Assembly: GCA_039030555.1 (NCBI GenBank)
Contig: JBCCDY010000008.1
Coordinates: 165,134-229,133 of the forward strand
Length of the DNA: 64,000 bases
DNA from: JBCCDY01 sp039030555
Lineage (GTDB): Bacteria; Bacteroidota; Bacteroidia; Cytophagales; Cyclobacteriaceae
Direction: 5' to 3'
Shown: in pieces, positions 55,030 to 64,000 of the stretch
How the letters are laid out: every line of letters starts with the position of its first letter
Numbering within the stretch: position 1 is the stretch's first letter
Notes under the pieces: model-generated
What the model saw: the letters and a program-made list of their open reading frames with translations, nothing else
Told to the model about the DNA's origin: nothing
The model's database searches: none
Made by a program: the position numbers and the translations under genes

Positions 55030-56079
55030 CTAAATAAAATATCTCATTATGTCTACCTCTGGAGTTAAGTTCTTTTTGTCAAGCAAAAAATCGACCATTT
55101 CTGAAGAAAAATAAGGAGCGAGCGATGTGCCTTTACTACCTAATCCGTTAAATATACCCAGTCTGTGGTTTTTAGGATGAATTCCGATAAAAGGCCTTCT
55201 ATCTTTTGTGGCCGGACGAATTCCACTTAACTGCTTAATTATACTAAACTCCGAATCGTAAAGTTTCTTGTATTTTTCCAGTATTTCTTCTCTAGCTTTC
55301 GCTGTGATCCCTGAATCTATCTCCCATGAATACGTAGATCCGACTTTTACTTTATTATTATCGACAGGAACAATCCAGACTCCTCTATTCAGGGTGAAGT
55401 TCAGATTATGATTCAAATTGAGTTCAAGTATTTCACCTTTAACTGGCTGAAAAGGGAGAAACTCAAATAAGCTTTTACTCAATGCTCCGTTTCCATCGCA
55501 TAATACAACCTTATCATACTTATTACCTTCATAAAATAATGGTGATTCTTCAGTAAAAGTTTCAAATAGCTCTACCCGTAGGCTCTTCTCAAGGACAGAG
55601 TGCTTTTCCTGAAAGAAAGCTCTACTGGAAGACAAGTATTTGCGAGTATCTAAATAACCACTGTATTTCAGTAGTATACCTCCAAAAGGATCTTTTATGT
55701 TTTTAAGTCCCATTGTCTTTGAATGAGATTTGCTAATGAAGGAGCTGTATTCTGGTTCGTAGCTCTTAGCTGTCCAATCATTTTGCTCTTCGGTATTTAC
55801 AAATGGGCGATAAATACCAATTGGAAAGTAAAATTTATCTTTTAATTCATTTTCCAGTTCACTGTAAAACTCATTTAAATACGGAAAGAGGAGATCCGCT
55901 TTCCACGTCTTTACGAATTTTCTACCTGTGATAGGATTAAATAATCCAGCAGCTACTTTAGAGGTGGAGTCATCGGCGTTATTATCAATAATTTGAAATG
56001 ACAACCCCCTTTTATAAAGTTGATGTGCGAGCGTAGTTCCAGCTAAACCCTGACCTACAATCAAAAAATCATATTGCAT
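55030..56079 (-). CDS. FAD-dependent oxidoreductase (DAO family)
   Basis: A 349-residue protein starting with the FAD-binding motif DFLIVGQGLAGTTLAH (GxGxxG) and containing GIRPATKDRRPFIG near the C-terminus with GSKGTSLAPYFS. This resembles the D-amino acid oxidase family, including glycine oxidase and MnmC C-terminal-like proteins. The real substrate is unknown. It is 16 bases upstream of the large barrel protein gene. Confidence 0.85.
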   Translation of the reverse strand: MQYDFLIVGQGLAGTTLAHQLYKRGLSFQIIDNNADDSTSKVAAGLFNPITGRKFVKTWKADLLFPYLNEFYSELENELKDKFYFPIGIYRPFVNTEEQNDWTAKSYEPEYSSFISKSHSKTMGLKNIKDPFGGILLKYSGYLDTRKYLSSSRAFFQEKHSVLEKSLRVELFETFTEESPLFYEGNKYDKVVLCDGNGALSKSLFEFLPFQPVKGEILELNLNHNLNFTLNRGVWIVPVDNNKVKVGSTYSWEIDSGITAKAREEILEKYKKLYDSEFSIIKQLSGIRPATKDRRPFIGIHPKNHRLGIFNGLGSKGTSLAPYFSSEMVDFLLDKKNLTPEVDIMRYFI

Positions 56080-56125
56080 TCAAGCTAATTAACTCTTAAA
56101 GTTGTTGAAGATATTGATTTAACAA

Positions 56126-56764
56126 ATGATTGAAATAAAAAAATTCACCTTTAATGCCTTTGAGGAAAACACTTATGTTTTATTCGACGAATCAAAGCAT
56201 TGCTTAATTATAGACCCAGGATGTTATTCTTCCGATGAAGAAAATGAATTAATTAAATTCATAGAAAATGAAGACCTGAATCCTGATTTCGTACTAAGTA
56301 CACATTGTCACATCGATCATGTATTAGGTAATTTTAAGGTGAAAAATCATTTTGATATTCCACTTAAGATCCCCGAGTTAGAAATACCAGTCTATGAATC
56401 CGTTAAAAGTTACTCTGATCTTTATGGCTTTGCAGGCTATCAGGAAGCTGATGTTGATGAGTATATTCCTTCTGATGGGAAATTGAGTTTTGGCAAATCG
56501 GAGCTAGAAATAGCTTTCACTCCAGGACACTCACCCGGACATATTGTTTTGATTAGTAATCATCAGAAGTTCGTAATAGGAGGAGATGTACTATTTCAGT
56601 CAAGCATCGGGCGTACCGATTTACCGGGAGGAGACCATCAACAATTATTGGACAGCATAAGAAACAAACTATTCATTTTAGAAGATGACTATATTGTACA
56701 TCCCGGTCATGGATCTGAGACTAATATAGGCTTCGAGAAGAAATTCAATCCATTTCTCAATTAG
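56126..56764 (+). CDS. Metallo-beta-lactamase-fold hydrolase (glyoxalase II-like)
   Basis: A 212-residue MBL hydrolase. The metal motif THCHIDHVLGN (HxHxDH), the second ligand His in FTPGHSPGHIV, the Asp in IGGDVLF and the final His in VHPGHGSET are all present. This subgroup contains glyoxalase II and related thioesterases. It is plus strand, diverging from the FAD oxidoreductase across 46 bases. Confidence 0.9.
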   Translation: MIEIKKFTFNAFEENTYVLFDESKHCLIIDPGCYSSDEENELIKFIENEDLNPDFVLSTHCHIDHVLGNFKVKNHFDIPLKIPELEIPVYESVKSYSDLYGFAGYQEADVDEYIPSDGKLSFGKSELEIAFTPGHSPGHIVLISNHQKFVIGGDVLFQSSIGRTDLPGGDHQQLLDSIRNKLFILEDDYIVHPGHGSETNIGFEKKFNPFLN

Positions 56765-56772
56765 AGTAAATA

Positions 56773-57459
56773 TTGAAAAAGCACATTCCAAATTTTCTGA
56801 CCTTATGTAATCTTTTTTCAGGTTGCATAGGAGTTTCCTTTGCGTTTAAGGGAATGCTAGATCTGGTATTTTTATGCGTTTTAGTAAGCGGATTTTTTGA
56901 TTTTTTGGATGGTATGAGCGCAAGAGTTCTTAGAGTTACTTCCAATATTGGAAAAGAATTAGATTCTTTAGCTGATATGATTTCATTTGGGTTTCTACCC
57001 TCAGTAGTTATGTTTCAGCTTCTTAAAGATCAATCTAACGACCAATTTACCCCCTATTTCGCTTTTATAATCGCTTGCTTTTCTGCTCTGCGTCTTGCAA
57101 AATTTAATATTGATGAAAACCAATCCGATCAGTTTGTTGGTTTAAATACACCTGCAAATACCATCCTGATTACATCCTTTTTTTTCTGGAAAGAAGCGAA
57201 TTTTCTAAACAGCGAAAGTTGGCTTTTCACTCAGCAAGGCTTACTATCAACGGTATTGATAAGTGCACTTATGCTGGTATCACCTTTAAAGTTCATATCC
57301 TTCAAATTTTCCTCAACGTCACTATCGAAAAATAGGAGTAGGTACATTCTGATATTATGTTCTATAGGCCTATTGATTCTACTAAAAGAGCTTGCCTTTC
57401 CAATTATTATACTATGCTATATTGTCGTTTCGTTACCATTGAATACAAAGAAGGCTTGA
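56773..57459 (+). CDS. pssA: CDP-diacylglycerol--serine O-phosphatidyltransferase
   Basis: A 228-residue integral membrane enzyme with the CDP-alcohol phosphatidyltransferase signature DGMSARVLRVTSNIGKELDS with the following LAD (D-G-x2-A-R-x8-G-x3-D-x3-D). It makes phosphatidylserine from CDP-diacylglycerol. It starts at TTG 56773, just before the canonical first residues KKHIPNFLTLCNLFSG. It sits 8 bases after the MBL gene and 56 bases before porU. Confidence 0.92.
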   Translation: MKKHIPNFLTLCNLFSGCIGVSFAFKGMLDLVFLCVLVSGFFDFLDGMSARVLRVTSNIGKELDSLADMISFGFLPSVVMFQLLKDQSNDQFTPYFAFIIACFSALRLAKFNIDENQSDQFVGLNTPANTILITSFFFWKEANFLNSESWLFTQQGLLSTVLISALMLVSPLKFISFKFSSTSLSKNRSRYILILCSIGLLILLKELAFPIIILCYIVVSLPLNTKKA

Positions 57460-57515
57460 TTTGAACTATCTTTCCCTGAAATAGCTTTAAATTTATCGTA
57501 GAAGTATAGTCAGGC

Positions 57516-60500
57516 ATGTTAAGGCACTGCTCAATTTTTTTATGTGTTTTCATAGCATTAGTTGCTAAGAGTCAAAATGTGATCTATCAATTAGATTATG
57601 AAATAGATTCTATTGAAATAGAGGGTGACAACTTCAAAAAGATAGTGTCGCACGAAAATGCGATTCACCTCCCTGAAAATAGCTTTTTACCCATTTTTCA
57701 ACTGGAATTAGATAATGTGAGTATATCCAATTTCACGATTGAGAATATTAGATATATCCCCCTTACATCCAGTGAGAGGAATACGGTTCAAAATGATACC
57801 ATAACTAAATATAAGATTCCATTTTCTTCAGAAGAGTCATTAGATGATCGAACGAGCACGAAGATCAACATTCCTACAATTGAATATGATTCTGTAAACA
57901 ATCGATTCAGAAAAATCAGTTCTTTTCAACTTAACTATGAAATAAGATTTCGGTTTAACACTAATGATAATGCTTCTGTACTAAGTGAAGGTAGGTGGTT
58001 CAAAATAGGTGTTGTAAACAAGGATATATATAAAATCGACTTTAATTTCCTCTCCTCCTTAGGTATTGATGTTTCTAATATTGATCCAGCGACTATTCAA
58101 ATTTATGGGAATGGAGGAAAAATGTTGCCGCAGAAAAATGCTGCAAAGCGTCCTCAGGATTTAATTGAGAATGCGGTAATAGTATTTGGGGAGCAAGATG
58201 GAAGTTTTGATGCTAATGATTACATCTTGTTTTACGGACAAAGTTCTGATAGCGTAAGGTATGATGAAGTAAACGCTCAATTTATCCATCAAAATAACCT
58301 GTATTCCGATACTACTTTTTACTTTCTGACTTTTGGAAAGAGAACCGGTAAGAGAATACAAAACAATGAAAATCTAACCGGTACATATCCAGTGATTGAT
58401 TCTTATGTAGACTTTGATTACTATGAAAATGATTTCACTACCATTCTCGCTCCCGGATCAGGAAGAGAGTGGTATGGTGTTCGCCTGACTAGAAATAGCT
58501 CAAATCGAACAATAGATTTTGTTAAGCCGGGAATCATCTCAGGATCCCAGTTAAACATAACTTCAAAAATAGTTGGTCAGACGTTTGCAACAGCTGAAAT
58601 GAGGTTGTCTGTCAATAGTGTAGAAATAGGCTCGCAAACCATAGATCCGATTCCTGATTCCCGATTTGCTATTAAGGGAACCGAAAATACCACTAGTTTT
58701 TCTGCTAATTCGAGTCAATTGAATATCCAAAATGGACTTTTAAGATTGTCTTATGATTTTTTAGCTAACAGTTCGGCTTCAACTTCAACCGCTCATGTGA
58801 ATTATGTAACTGTAGAAAGTAATAGAAGAATAGCTTACTATAATCAAACCTCTTTTTTTCAATTCAGATCCGGGGAATATAATGGAGTTTATACACTTAA
58901 CGTAAATGGAAATGATAACCTTCAGATCTGGAACATCGCTAATGCATTGAACCCGCTTAAACAAAACTTTACAGCTCAATCAAATCAATTACAATTTTCT
59001 ACAGACCTGACTATAAATAAGGAATTTGTAGTTTTCGATTCTGATAATTTAGCAGCCCCGATATTCGATAAAGAGGTTGCAAATCAGAATATTGCACAAC
59101 TAAACCCTGCTAAACTTCTCATCATTACCTCTCGAAGCCTGGAACCCGAAGCTTCCCGATATGCCAATTTCAAGGAGGGGAGAGGTATCAACACTAATGT
59201 CGTTACTGTCGATAAAATTTATAATGAGTTTTCTTCCGGTTCGCAGGACGTTACTGCCATTAGAGACTTTATCCGCTCTCAGTTCGAAAAATCAACTGGA
59301 GACGAAGGTTTAAAATCGGTACTTCTGTTCGGAAAAGGCTCCTATGATTATAAAGATCGTATTTCAGGAAATACCAATATTGTTCCCATTTATGAATCAC
59401 GAAATTCTCTCGACCCAATAGACAGTTATTCATCGGACGATTACTTCGGTTTTATGGATCCCTCAGAAGGCGAGTGGATAGAGAATTCGAACGGTGACCA
59501 CCTTCTTGATTTAGGTGTAGGAAGGATTCCTGTTGCCAATATTCAGGAGGCCAGGGGTGTAGTAGATAAATTAATTAGATATAAAACAGATTCCGATCGG
59601 TTCGGAAAATGGACTAACGATGTTGTTTTTGTTGCCGACGATGAAGACGGCAACTTACATCAGGGTGACGCAGAGGAATTATGGCAAATGATTGATACTA
59701 GTCATTCGGAATTTATAGCTCAAAAAATATATATGGATGCCTTTCAACAGGAAGTAACTCCGGTTGAAAGATCTCCTGAAATGACAGAAAGACTGCTGGA
59801 AGTTATTGATGAAGGAGCTCTGATGATCAACTTTACAGGCCATGGAGGCGAAACAGGCTGGACTGATGAGCAAATTTTTCAAAACTCGGATATCATCTCA
59901 TTAAATAATTTAAGACGACTTCCTTTATTTGTGACAGCTACATGCGAATTCGGAAGAAATGATGATCCCTTAAGGGTTTCAGGAGGAGAATTATTAGTAA
60001 CTAATGAAAATGGTGGGGCTGTAGCTCTTATAACCACCGCAAGACCTGTTTTCTCTAATTCTAACTTCGAGCTCAATAAGGCTCTTTACAGTACTGTTTT
60101 TGAACAGGATAATCAAGGTAGATATCCTACTCTAGGAGAAATTATAAAAGAGACAAAAAACAATAGCTTACGTGGGCCAAACAATCGGAATTTTTCTCTT
60201 TTAGGAGATCCCTCTATGACTTTAAACTATCCGGAATACCGCGTGCAAGGTTTAGAATTGAAAAACCAAAGGGCTTTAAATAATATTGATACTATTAATG
60301 CGTTATCCAGAATAACTATTGAAGGGCAAGTCGTGAACAGTTCTAATACCGTAATGGAAAGCTTCAATGGTATTGTAAACATCAGAATGTTCGATAAACT
60401 AAATGAATTTGAAACCTTAGGCAGCAAGGCCACTAGTCCTCCTTTTAACTTTCAATTGAGAGATAATATTTTATTTAATGGTCAGGCCTCAGTCGTTAAT

Positions 60501-61322
60501 GGTGAATTTAGCTCAGAGTTAATTGTTCCTGTCAATATTGATTACTCGTTCGGTGAAGGTCTAATTCATTTCTATGCTGAGAGTGCAGAACAAGATGCAA
60601 ATGGAGTATTTAATGAAATCATAATCGGTGGCTCCGATGAAAACATTCTCGCTGATAACAATGCTCCTGAAATTCAAGTGTTTCTAAATGATACTACCTT
60701 TAAGAGCGGGGATGTGGTAGATCCTTCTCCATTAATGATGGTAAGACTTTCTGACGAAAGTGGTATTAATATATCTAACGAAGGCTTTTCCAATAGCATT
60801 GATTTTGTCCTTGATTCAAATGATCCGGTCCGTTTAAACAATTACTTCATTAGCGATTTAGATGACTTTACCAAAGGGTGGGTGTTTTTCGAATTAGACA
60901 ATCTGGAAAGAGGTGAACACACCCTGAACATAAGCGCTTCGGATAACTTTGGCAATAGATCTAGTAAGGAGATAGACTTCGTTGTAGGCAAACCAAGTGG
61001 AATAAGAATTAGTGATTTAAAAGTTTATCCTAACCCAGTTAAAATAGATCAGGATATTTCATTCTCTATTACTCAAAATAGGTTGGATGAAAATGCCTCA
61101 TTTACACTTGATATTATGTCTATTGATGGTCAATTAATCTATTCTTTAAATGAAACCTTTTTCATATCAAACATCAGTCAAATTATAAAAGTTGACTGGC
61201 AACAGATTACTGGAGGAAGTAGTGATCTTAACCAAGGTATTTACATCTACAGACTGTCTGTTATTTCCGAAGAAGATGGCTCATCCGATGTACGAGCTGG
61301 TCGCTTGATATTAGATAATTAA
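57516..61322 (+). CDS. porU: Type IX secretion sortase PorU
   Basis: A 1268-residue C25 (gingipain-like) Cys peptidase with an N-terminal signal peptide. The catalytic dyad is visible: H776 in FTGHGGETGW and C810 in TATCEFGRND. A C-terminal domain has the type IX sorting features KVYPNPVK and GIYIYRLSV ending in RAGRLILDN. PorU removes the C-terminal signal of T9SS cargo at the outer membrane and links the cargo to the cell surface. It is followed by porV, its usual partner. Confidence 0.93.
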   Translation: MLRHCSIFLCVFIALVAKSQNVIYQLDYEIDSIEIEGDNFKKIVSHENAIHLPENSFLPIFQLELDNVSISNFTIENIRYIPLTSSERNTVQNDTITKYKIPFSSEESLDDRTSTKINIPTIEYDSVNNRFRKISSFQLNYEIRFRFNTNDNASVLSEGRWFKIGVVNKDIYKIDFNFLSSLGIDVSNIDPATIQIYGNGGKMLPQKNAAKRPQDLIENAVIVFGEQDGSFDANDYILFYGQSSDSVRYDEVNAQFIHQNNLYSDTTFYFLTFGKRTGKRIQNNENLTGTYPVIDSYVDFDYYENDFTTILAPGSGREWYGVRLTRNSSNRTIDFVKPGIISGSQLNITSKIVGQTFATAEMRLSVNSVEIGSQTIDPIPDSRFAIKGTENTTSFSANSSQLNIQNGLLRLSYDFLANSSASTSTAHVNYVTVESNRRIAYYNQTSFFQFRSGEYNGVYTLNVNGNDNLQIWNIANALNPLKQNFTAQSNQLQFSTDLTINKEFVVFDSDNLAAPIFDKEVANQNIAQLNPAKLLIITSRSLEPEASRYANFKEGRGINTNVVTVDKIYNEFSSGSQDVTAIRDFIRSQFEKSTGDEGLKSVLLFGKGSYDYKDRISGNTNIVPIYESRNSLDPIDSYSSDDYFGFMDPSEGEWIENSNGDHLLDLGVGRIPVANIQEARGVVDKLIRYKTDSDRFGKWTNDVVFVADDEDGNLHQGDAEELWQMIDTSHSEFIAQKIYMDAFQQEVTPVERSPEMTERLLEVIDEGALMINFTGHGGETGWTDEQIFQNSDIISLNNLRRLPLFVTATCEFGRNDDPLRVSGGELLVTNENGGAVALITTARPVFSNSNFELNKALYSTVFEQDNQGRYPTLGEIIKETKNNSLRGPNNRNFSLLGDPSMTLNYPEYRVQGLELKNQRALNNIDTINALSRITIEGQVVNSSNTVMESFNGIVNIRMFDKLNEFETLGSKATSPPFNFQLRDNILFNGQASVVNGEFSSELIVPVNIDYSFGEGLIHFYAESAEQDANGVFNEIIIGGSDENILADNNAPEIQVFLNDTTFKSGDVVDPSPLMMVRLSDESGINISNEGFSNSIDFVLDSNDPVRLNNYFISDLDDFTKGWVFFELDNLERGEHTLNISASDNFGNRSSKEIDFVVGKPSGIRISDLKVYPNPVKIDQDISFSITQNRLDENASFTLDIMSIDGQLIYSLNETFFISNISQIIKVDWQQITGGSSDLNQGIYIYRLSVISEEDGSSDVRAGRLILDN

Positions 61323-61332
61323 GCTATATTTG
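61305..61332 (+). promoter_or_regulatory. Candidate porV promoter (TTG-N17-TATATTTG)
   Basis: TTG at 61305-61307 and TATATTTG at 61325-61332 (exact TAnnTTTG) are separated by 17 bases, near the Bacteroidota -33/-7 spacing. The box straddles the end of porU and lies 18 bases before the porV ATG. This is the best-spaced promoter candidate in the window. Confidence 0.5.
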
Positions 61333-61350
61333 ATCTTTTAAATTCGTTCG

Positions 61351-62505
61351 ATGAAATTTTTATTCTTTTCACTGATCTCAGTACTCATAACAGTTGATGT
61401 TTTTTCACAAATCAGTCCAGGCCAGATTGGTGGTCAAAACGATGATAGAAGGGTAATTACTACAGCTGTCCCATTTCTAAGAATTACTCCCGACGCTCGA
61501 TCTGGTGCAATGGGTGACGCCGGGGCAGCAATATCCCCTGATGCCAATTCCGCTTTTTGGAATCCAGGAAAGGTAGCTTTTAATACGAGTGAATATGCGG
61601 GATCAATCTCTTATACTCCCTGGCTGGCGCAAATTATTGATGACATGTTTTTGGCTCAAGTTTCGGGATATTATAAACTCGATAGAGAACAAGCTATTGC
61701 CGCCTCCTTAACTTACTTTGACCTCGGAGAAATATTCTTAACTGATGAAAACGGAGGGGATTTAGGTACCCAAGATCCCAGAGAGTTCGCTTTTAACTTT
61801 ACCTATTCAAGAAAACTATCCGATTTAATCGGGTTGGGTATAAGTTTGAAATACATACGATCTAATTTATTAGGTAGTTTAACATCAAATAATTTTGACT
61901 TTAGTCCCGCAAATAGTGTCGCAGTTGATATCGGAGCATATTTTACAAAAGACTTATTATTTAGTGGTGCCAATTCAAATTTCTCAGCAGCTTTAGTATT
62001 ATCTAATATCGGCAGGAAAATAACCTATTCAACAGATAGCGACGAGGATTTCATCCCTGGAAATATTCGTCTTGGAACAGCATTTAAAACAGATTTAGAT
62101 CCTTATAACTCAATCACTTTTGCGCTAGATTTCAATAAACTACTCGTCCCAACTTTGGCGGAGGATAATGACAGAAACTTGCTAAGTGGGACTTTTGGTT
62201 CTTTTGGAGATGCGCCCGGAGGTTTTAGTGAAGAGCTTCAAGAAATTACTATTTCAAGTGGAGTCGAATATTGGTATAGAGAGCTATTCGCAGCAAGAGC
62301 TGGATATTTTTGGGAACATGAAAACAAAGGTAACCGACAGTATTTCACTTTAGGTGTTGGCCTAAGATATCAAGTATTTGGACTTGACTTTGCGTATCTA
62401 TTACCAACTTCACAAAATAATCCACTAGCAGATACCCTTCGCTTTACTCTTCTTTTTACACCGGATACCGGAGATAGCAATGAATCAATAACTTCAGATA
62501 ATTGA
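61351..62505 (+). CDS. porV: Type IX secretion outer-membrane protein PorV
   Basis: A 384-residue FadL-like outer-membrane barrel with a signal peptide (cut near FSQ) and the family signature FLRITPDARSGAMGDAG, followed by SAFWNPGK. PorV carries secreted cargo from the translocon to the PorU sortase complex. The gene directly follows porU, a widespread arrangement. Confidence 0.94.
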   Translation: MKFLFFSLISVLITVDVFSQISPGQIGGQNDDRRVITTAVPFLRITPDARSGAMGDAGAAISPDANSAFWNPGKVAFNTSEYAGSISYTPWLAQIIDDMFLAQVSGYYKLDREQAIAASLTYFDLGEIFLTDENGGDLGTQDPREFAFNFTYSRKLSDLIGLGISLKYIRSNLLGSLTSNNFDFSPANSVAVDIGAYFTKDLLFSGANSNFSAALVLSNIGRKITYSTDSDEDFIPGNIRLGTAFKTDLDPYNSITFALDFNKLLVPTLAEDNDRNLLSGTFGSFGDAPGGFSEELQEITISSGVEYWYRELFAARAGYFWEHENKGNRQYFTLGVGLRYQVFGLDFAYLLPTSQNNPLADTLRFTLLFTPDTGDSNESITSDN

Positions 62506-62521
62506 TTCATTTGTATTAAAA

Positions 62522-63787
62522 ATGCTTGATAGAACTAAGGCTCCCGATTTTAAAACCCTCACTAATTTAACTGTTCCTAAAATACAGCTTGTAAAGCTCC
62601 CAAACGGAGTTACACTATATCACTTTCGCAGTGATAATGTTGAAGTGGTAAAGATTGAGTTTGTGTTTGATGCCGGAACCTGGTTTGAAAAGGTTTCTTC
62701 AGCATCTTTCTTCACCGGAAAGTCTTTTCTTTCAGGAACGCAGAAAAGAAAATCGAATGAGATTTTAGAACTTATAGACTTTTATGGAGCTTTTACAGAA
62801 CTTAATCATGGCCCAGATTTTATTAGTCTCGCAGTTTATCTACCATCCAAAAACATCTCTAATCTAGTTCCTCTTTTAGAGGAATTGATTTTTGAAAGCA
62901 TCTTTCCAGAAGAAGAAATAAAGCTCAAAAAAGCTCAAAAAGTGCAACAAATCGAGCTTGAAGAGAAAAAGAACAATGTTTTAGCGTCCAAAAAGTTTCG
63001 TGAAATTCTATTTGAACCAAATCATCCTTATGGTAGAAGGATTACAAAGAGGGATATTAAAGATGTCAATAGAGCTCAAATAATAGAGCATTACCAGAAA
63101 CATGTTATAGGGAAATCATTCAAAATTTTCTTAGCGGGTAATTTCAGTAATGATCAATTAAAGGAAATAGAATACTCCTTCGGTAAAAGAAAACACAGTA
63201 ATTCAGAGAATAAACAGTACTTCCCAGTCGACACAAAAGAAGTCCAAAATGTCAAAATTGATAAGTCTGGAAATCAAGCATCCATAAGGTTAGGTAGCTT
63301 CGTTATAAAACATAATCACGAAGATTTTTTGAAATTTCAATTCTTGAATACCGTTCTGGGAGGATATTTTGGTTCCAGATTAATTAAGAACATACGCGAA
63401 GAAAAAGGACTTACATATGGAATATTTTCCAGCCTGGTGAACTTGAAAAATAAAACCTATCTGGCTATCAGCACAGAATCGAAAAGGGATTCAATAGATA
63501 TGGTACTGGAGCAGGTTTATCATGAAATCAAAAAGCTGAAAGATCAACCTATTCCATATGACGAGCTGCAAACAACTAAGAATTATCTCTTAGGCGCTTT
63601 TCAAAGATCTTTCGATAACTCTATATCCATTGTAGATCGACATAAAAAGGCTATCCTTTTCGATTACGATGATGATTATTTTAACAATTATTTAGATACT
63701 ATAAATAGTACTACTTCAGAAGAGTGCATAAGGATTGCAAATGAATATTTCAACGAGAAAGAATTCAGTTCCGTAATCGTATCCTAG
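62522..63787 (+). CDS. M16-family protein lacking the zinc motif
   Basis: A 421-residue M16 homologue with the usual two-half layout: VKLPNGVTLYHFRS, VFDAGTWFEKVSSASFFTGKSF, and the C-terminal GGYFGSRLIKNIREEKGLTYGI. The HxxEH zinc motif expected after DAGTWFE is replaced by SASFFTGKS, so it should not cleave peptides alone. Such degenerate subunits pair with active M16 proteins. It begins 16 bases after porV and ends near the rRNA terminator. Confidence 0.87.
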   Translation: MLDRTKAPDFKTLTNLTVPKIQLVKLPNGVTLYHFRSDNVEVVKIEFVFDAGTWFEKVSSASFFTGKSFLSGTQKRKSNEILELIDFYGAFTELNHGPDFISLAVYLPSKNISNLVPLLEELIFESIFPEEEIKLKKAQKVQQIELEEKKNNVLASKKFREILFEPNHPYGRRITKRDIKDVNRAQIIEHYQKHVIGKSFKIFLAGNFSNDQLKEIEYSFGKRKHSNSENKQYFPVDTKEVQNVKIDKSGNQASIRLGSFVIKHNHEDFLKFQFLNTVLGGYFGSRLIKNIREEKGLTYGIFSSLVNLKNKTYLAISTESKRDSIDMVLEQVYHEIKKLKDQPIPYDELQTTKNYLLGAFQRSFDNSISIVDRHKKAILFDYDDDYFNNYLDTINSTTSEECIRIANEYFNEKEFSSVIVS

Positions 63788-63802
63788 AACTTTTAACTAA
63801 TC

Positions 63803-63840
63803 CCTAAAACAAAAAAGGCATCAAATAAATTTGATGCCTT
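63803..63840 (-). terminator. Rho-independent terminator of the rRNA operon
   Basis: A perfect 11-bp hairpin (AAGGCATCAAA, loop TAAA, TTTGATGCCTT) at 63815-63840. Read on the minus strand it is followed by TTTTTTGTTTT, a proper U-tract, so it stops the 5S-bearing rRNA transcript. On the plus strand the tail is poor in T, so it is weaker for the M16 gene. Confidence 0.85.
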
Positions 63841-63887
63841 GGTGTTGTTTGTGTTGATTGATTGTGTCAACACTGAATGTCTTAAAA

Positions 63888-63998
<111 letters not shown>

Positions 63999-64000
63999 GA

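Overview
This window looks like a chromosomal segment of an AT-rich member of the Bacteroidota, most likely a Cytophagales-type marine or environmental bacterium. The evidence is a type IX secretion sortase and its shuttle protein (PorU, PorV), many Sec-exported outer-membrane barrels, a YtxJ-type bacilliredoxin, a fused E1 alpha/beta dehydrogenase, a CxxxY-type CcmE, few convincing Shine-Dalgarno sequences, and several upstream boxes matching the Bacteroidota TAnnTTTG promoter element. Genus-level placement is inference only.

Layout. 1-15.2 kb is mixed housekeeping and envelope genes: a clipped exported protein at the left edge, a von Willebrand-type membrane protein, fabG, an O6-alkylguanine-DNA alkyltransferase overlapping tail-to-tail with an M28 peptidase, an outer-membrane barrel paired with an exported TPR-CHAT protein, a small DUF4442/transglutaminase/lipoprotein run, a ferredoxin with a DASH cryptochrome, an orphan GroES-like protein with an alpha/beta hydrolase, and a long-chain acyl-CoA ligase. 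15.3-20.8 kb on the minus strand is a cytochrome c maturation operon (Wzz-like gene, ccmB, ccmC, ccmD, ccmE, ccmF) with no ccmA or ccmH in it.

20.9-41.5 kb is one long plus-strand surface-polysaccharide locus. It begins at a divergent promoter with enzymes for a UDP-HexNAcA sugar (dehydrogenase plus 4-epimerase) and a dTDP-6-deoxy sugar (rfbA, rfbC, rfbB, but no rfbD). Next comes a tight six-gene cassette (25.6-30.2 kb): CMP-sugar synthetase-like protein, HpcH/HpaI aldolase, epimerase, metal-dependent cyclase-family hydrolase, HAD phosphatase and 2-hydroxyacid dehydrogenase. No NeuB/KdsA-type synthase is present, so the cassette may build a CMP-activated acidic sugar by an aldolase route. A flippase, a methyltransferase, a DUF115/sialyltransferase-like protein, two polymerase/ligase-like membrane proteins and a glycosyltransferase follow. 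A frameshifted IS5-like insertion sequence (37.4-38.6 kb) separates these from two chemically different initiating glycan-phosphate transferases.

41.4-45.5 kb (minus) carries purE, purK, mnmD, ispF and an M16 peptidase. 45.6-50.8 kb (plus) carries the E1 dehydrogenase, a repeat-rich basic exported protein whose true start is non-canonical, a bacilliredoxin, a barrel protein and lipA. 50.8-56.1 kb (minus) holds yicC, a large TolB-like propeller/BamA-like barrel protein and an FAD oxidoreductase. 56.1-63.8 kb (plus) holds a metallo-beta-lactamase-fold hydrolase, pssA, porU, porV and a degenerate M16 protein. The right edge is the 5S rRNA and terminator of an rRNA operon transcribed leftward into the window.

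Best candidate for an undescribed system: the 25.6-30.2 kb cassette together with the sialyltransferase-like protein at 32.4 kb.
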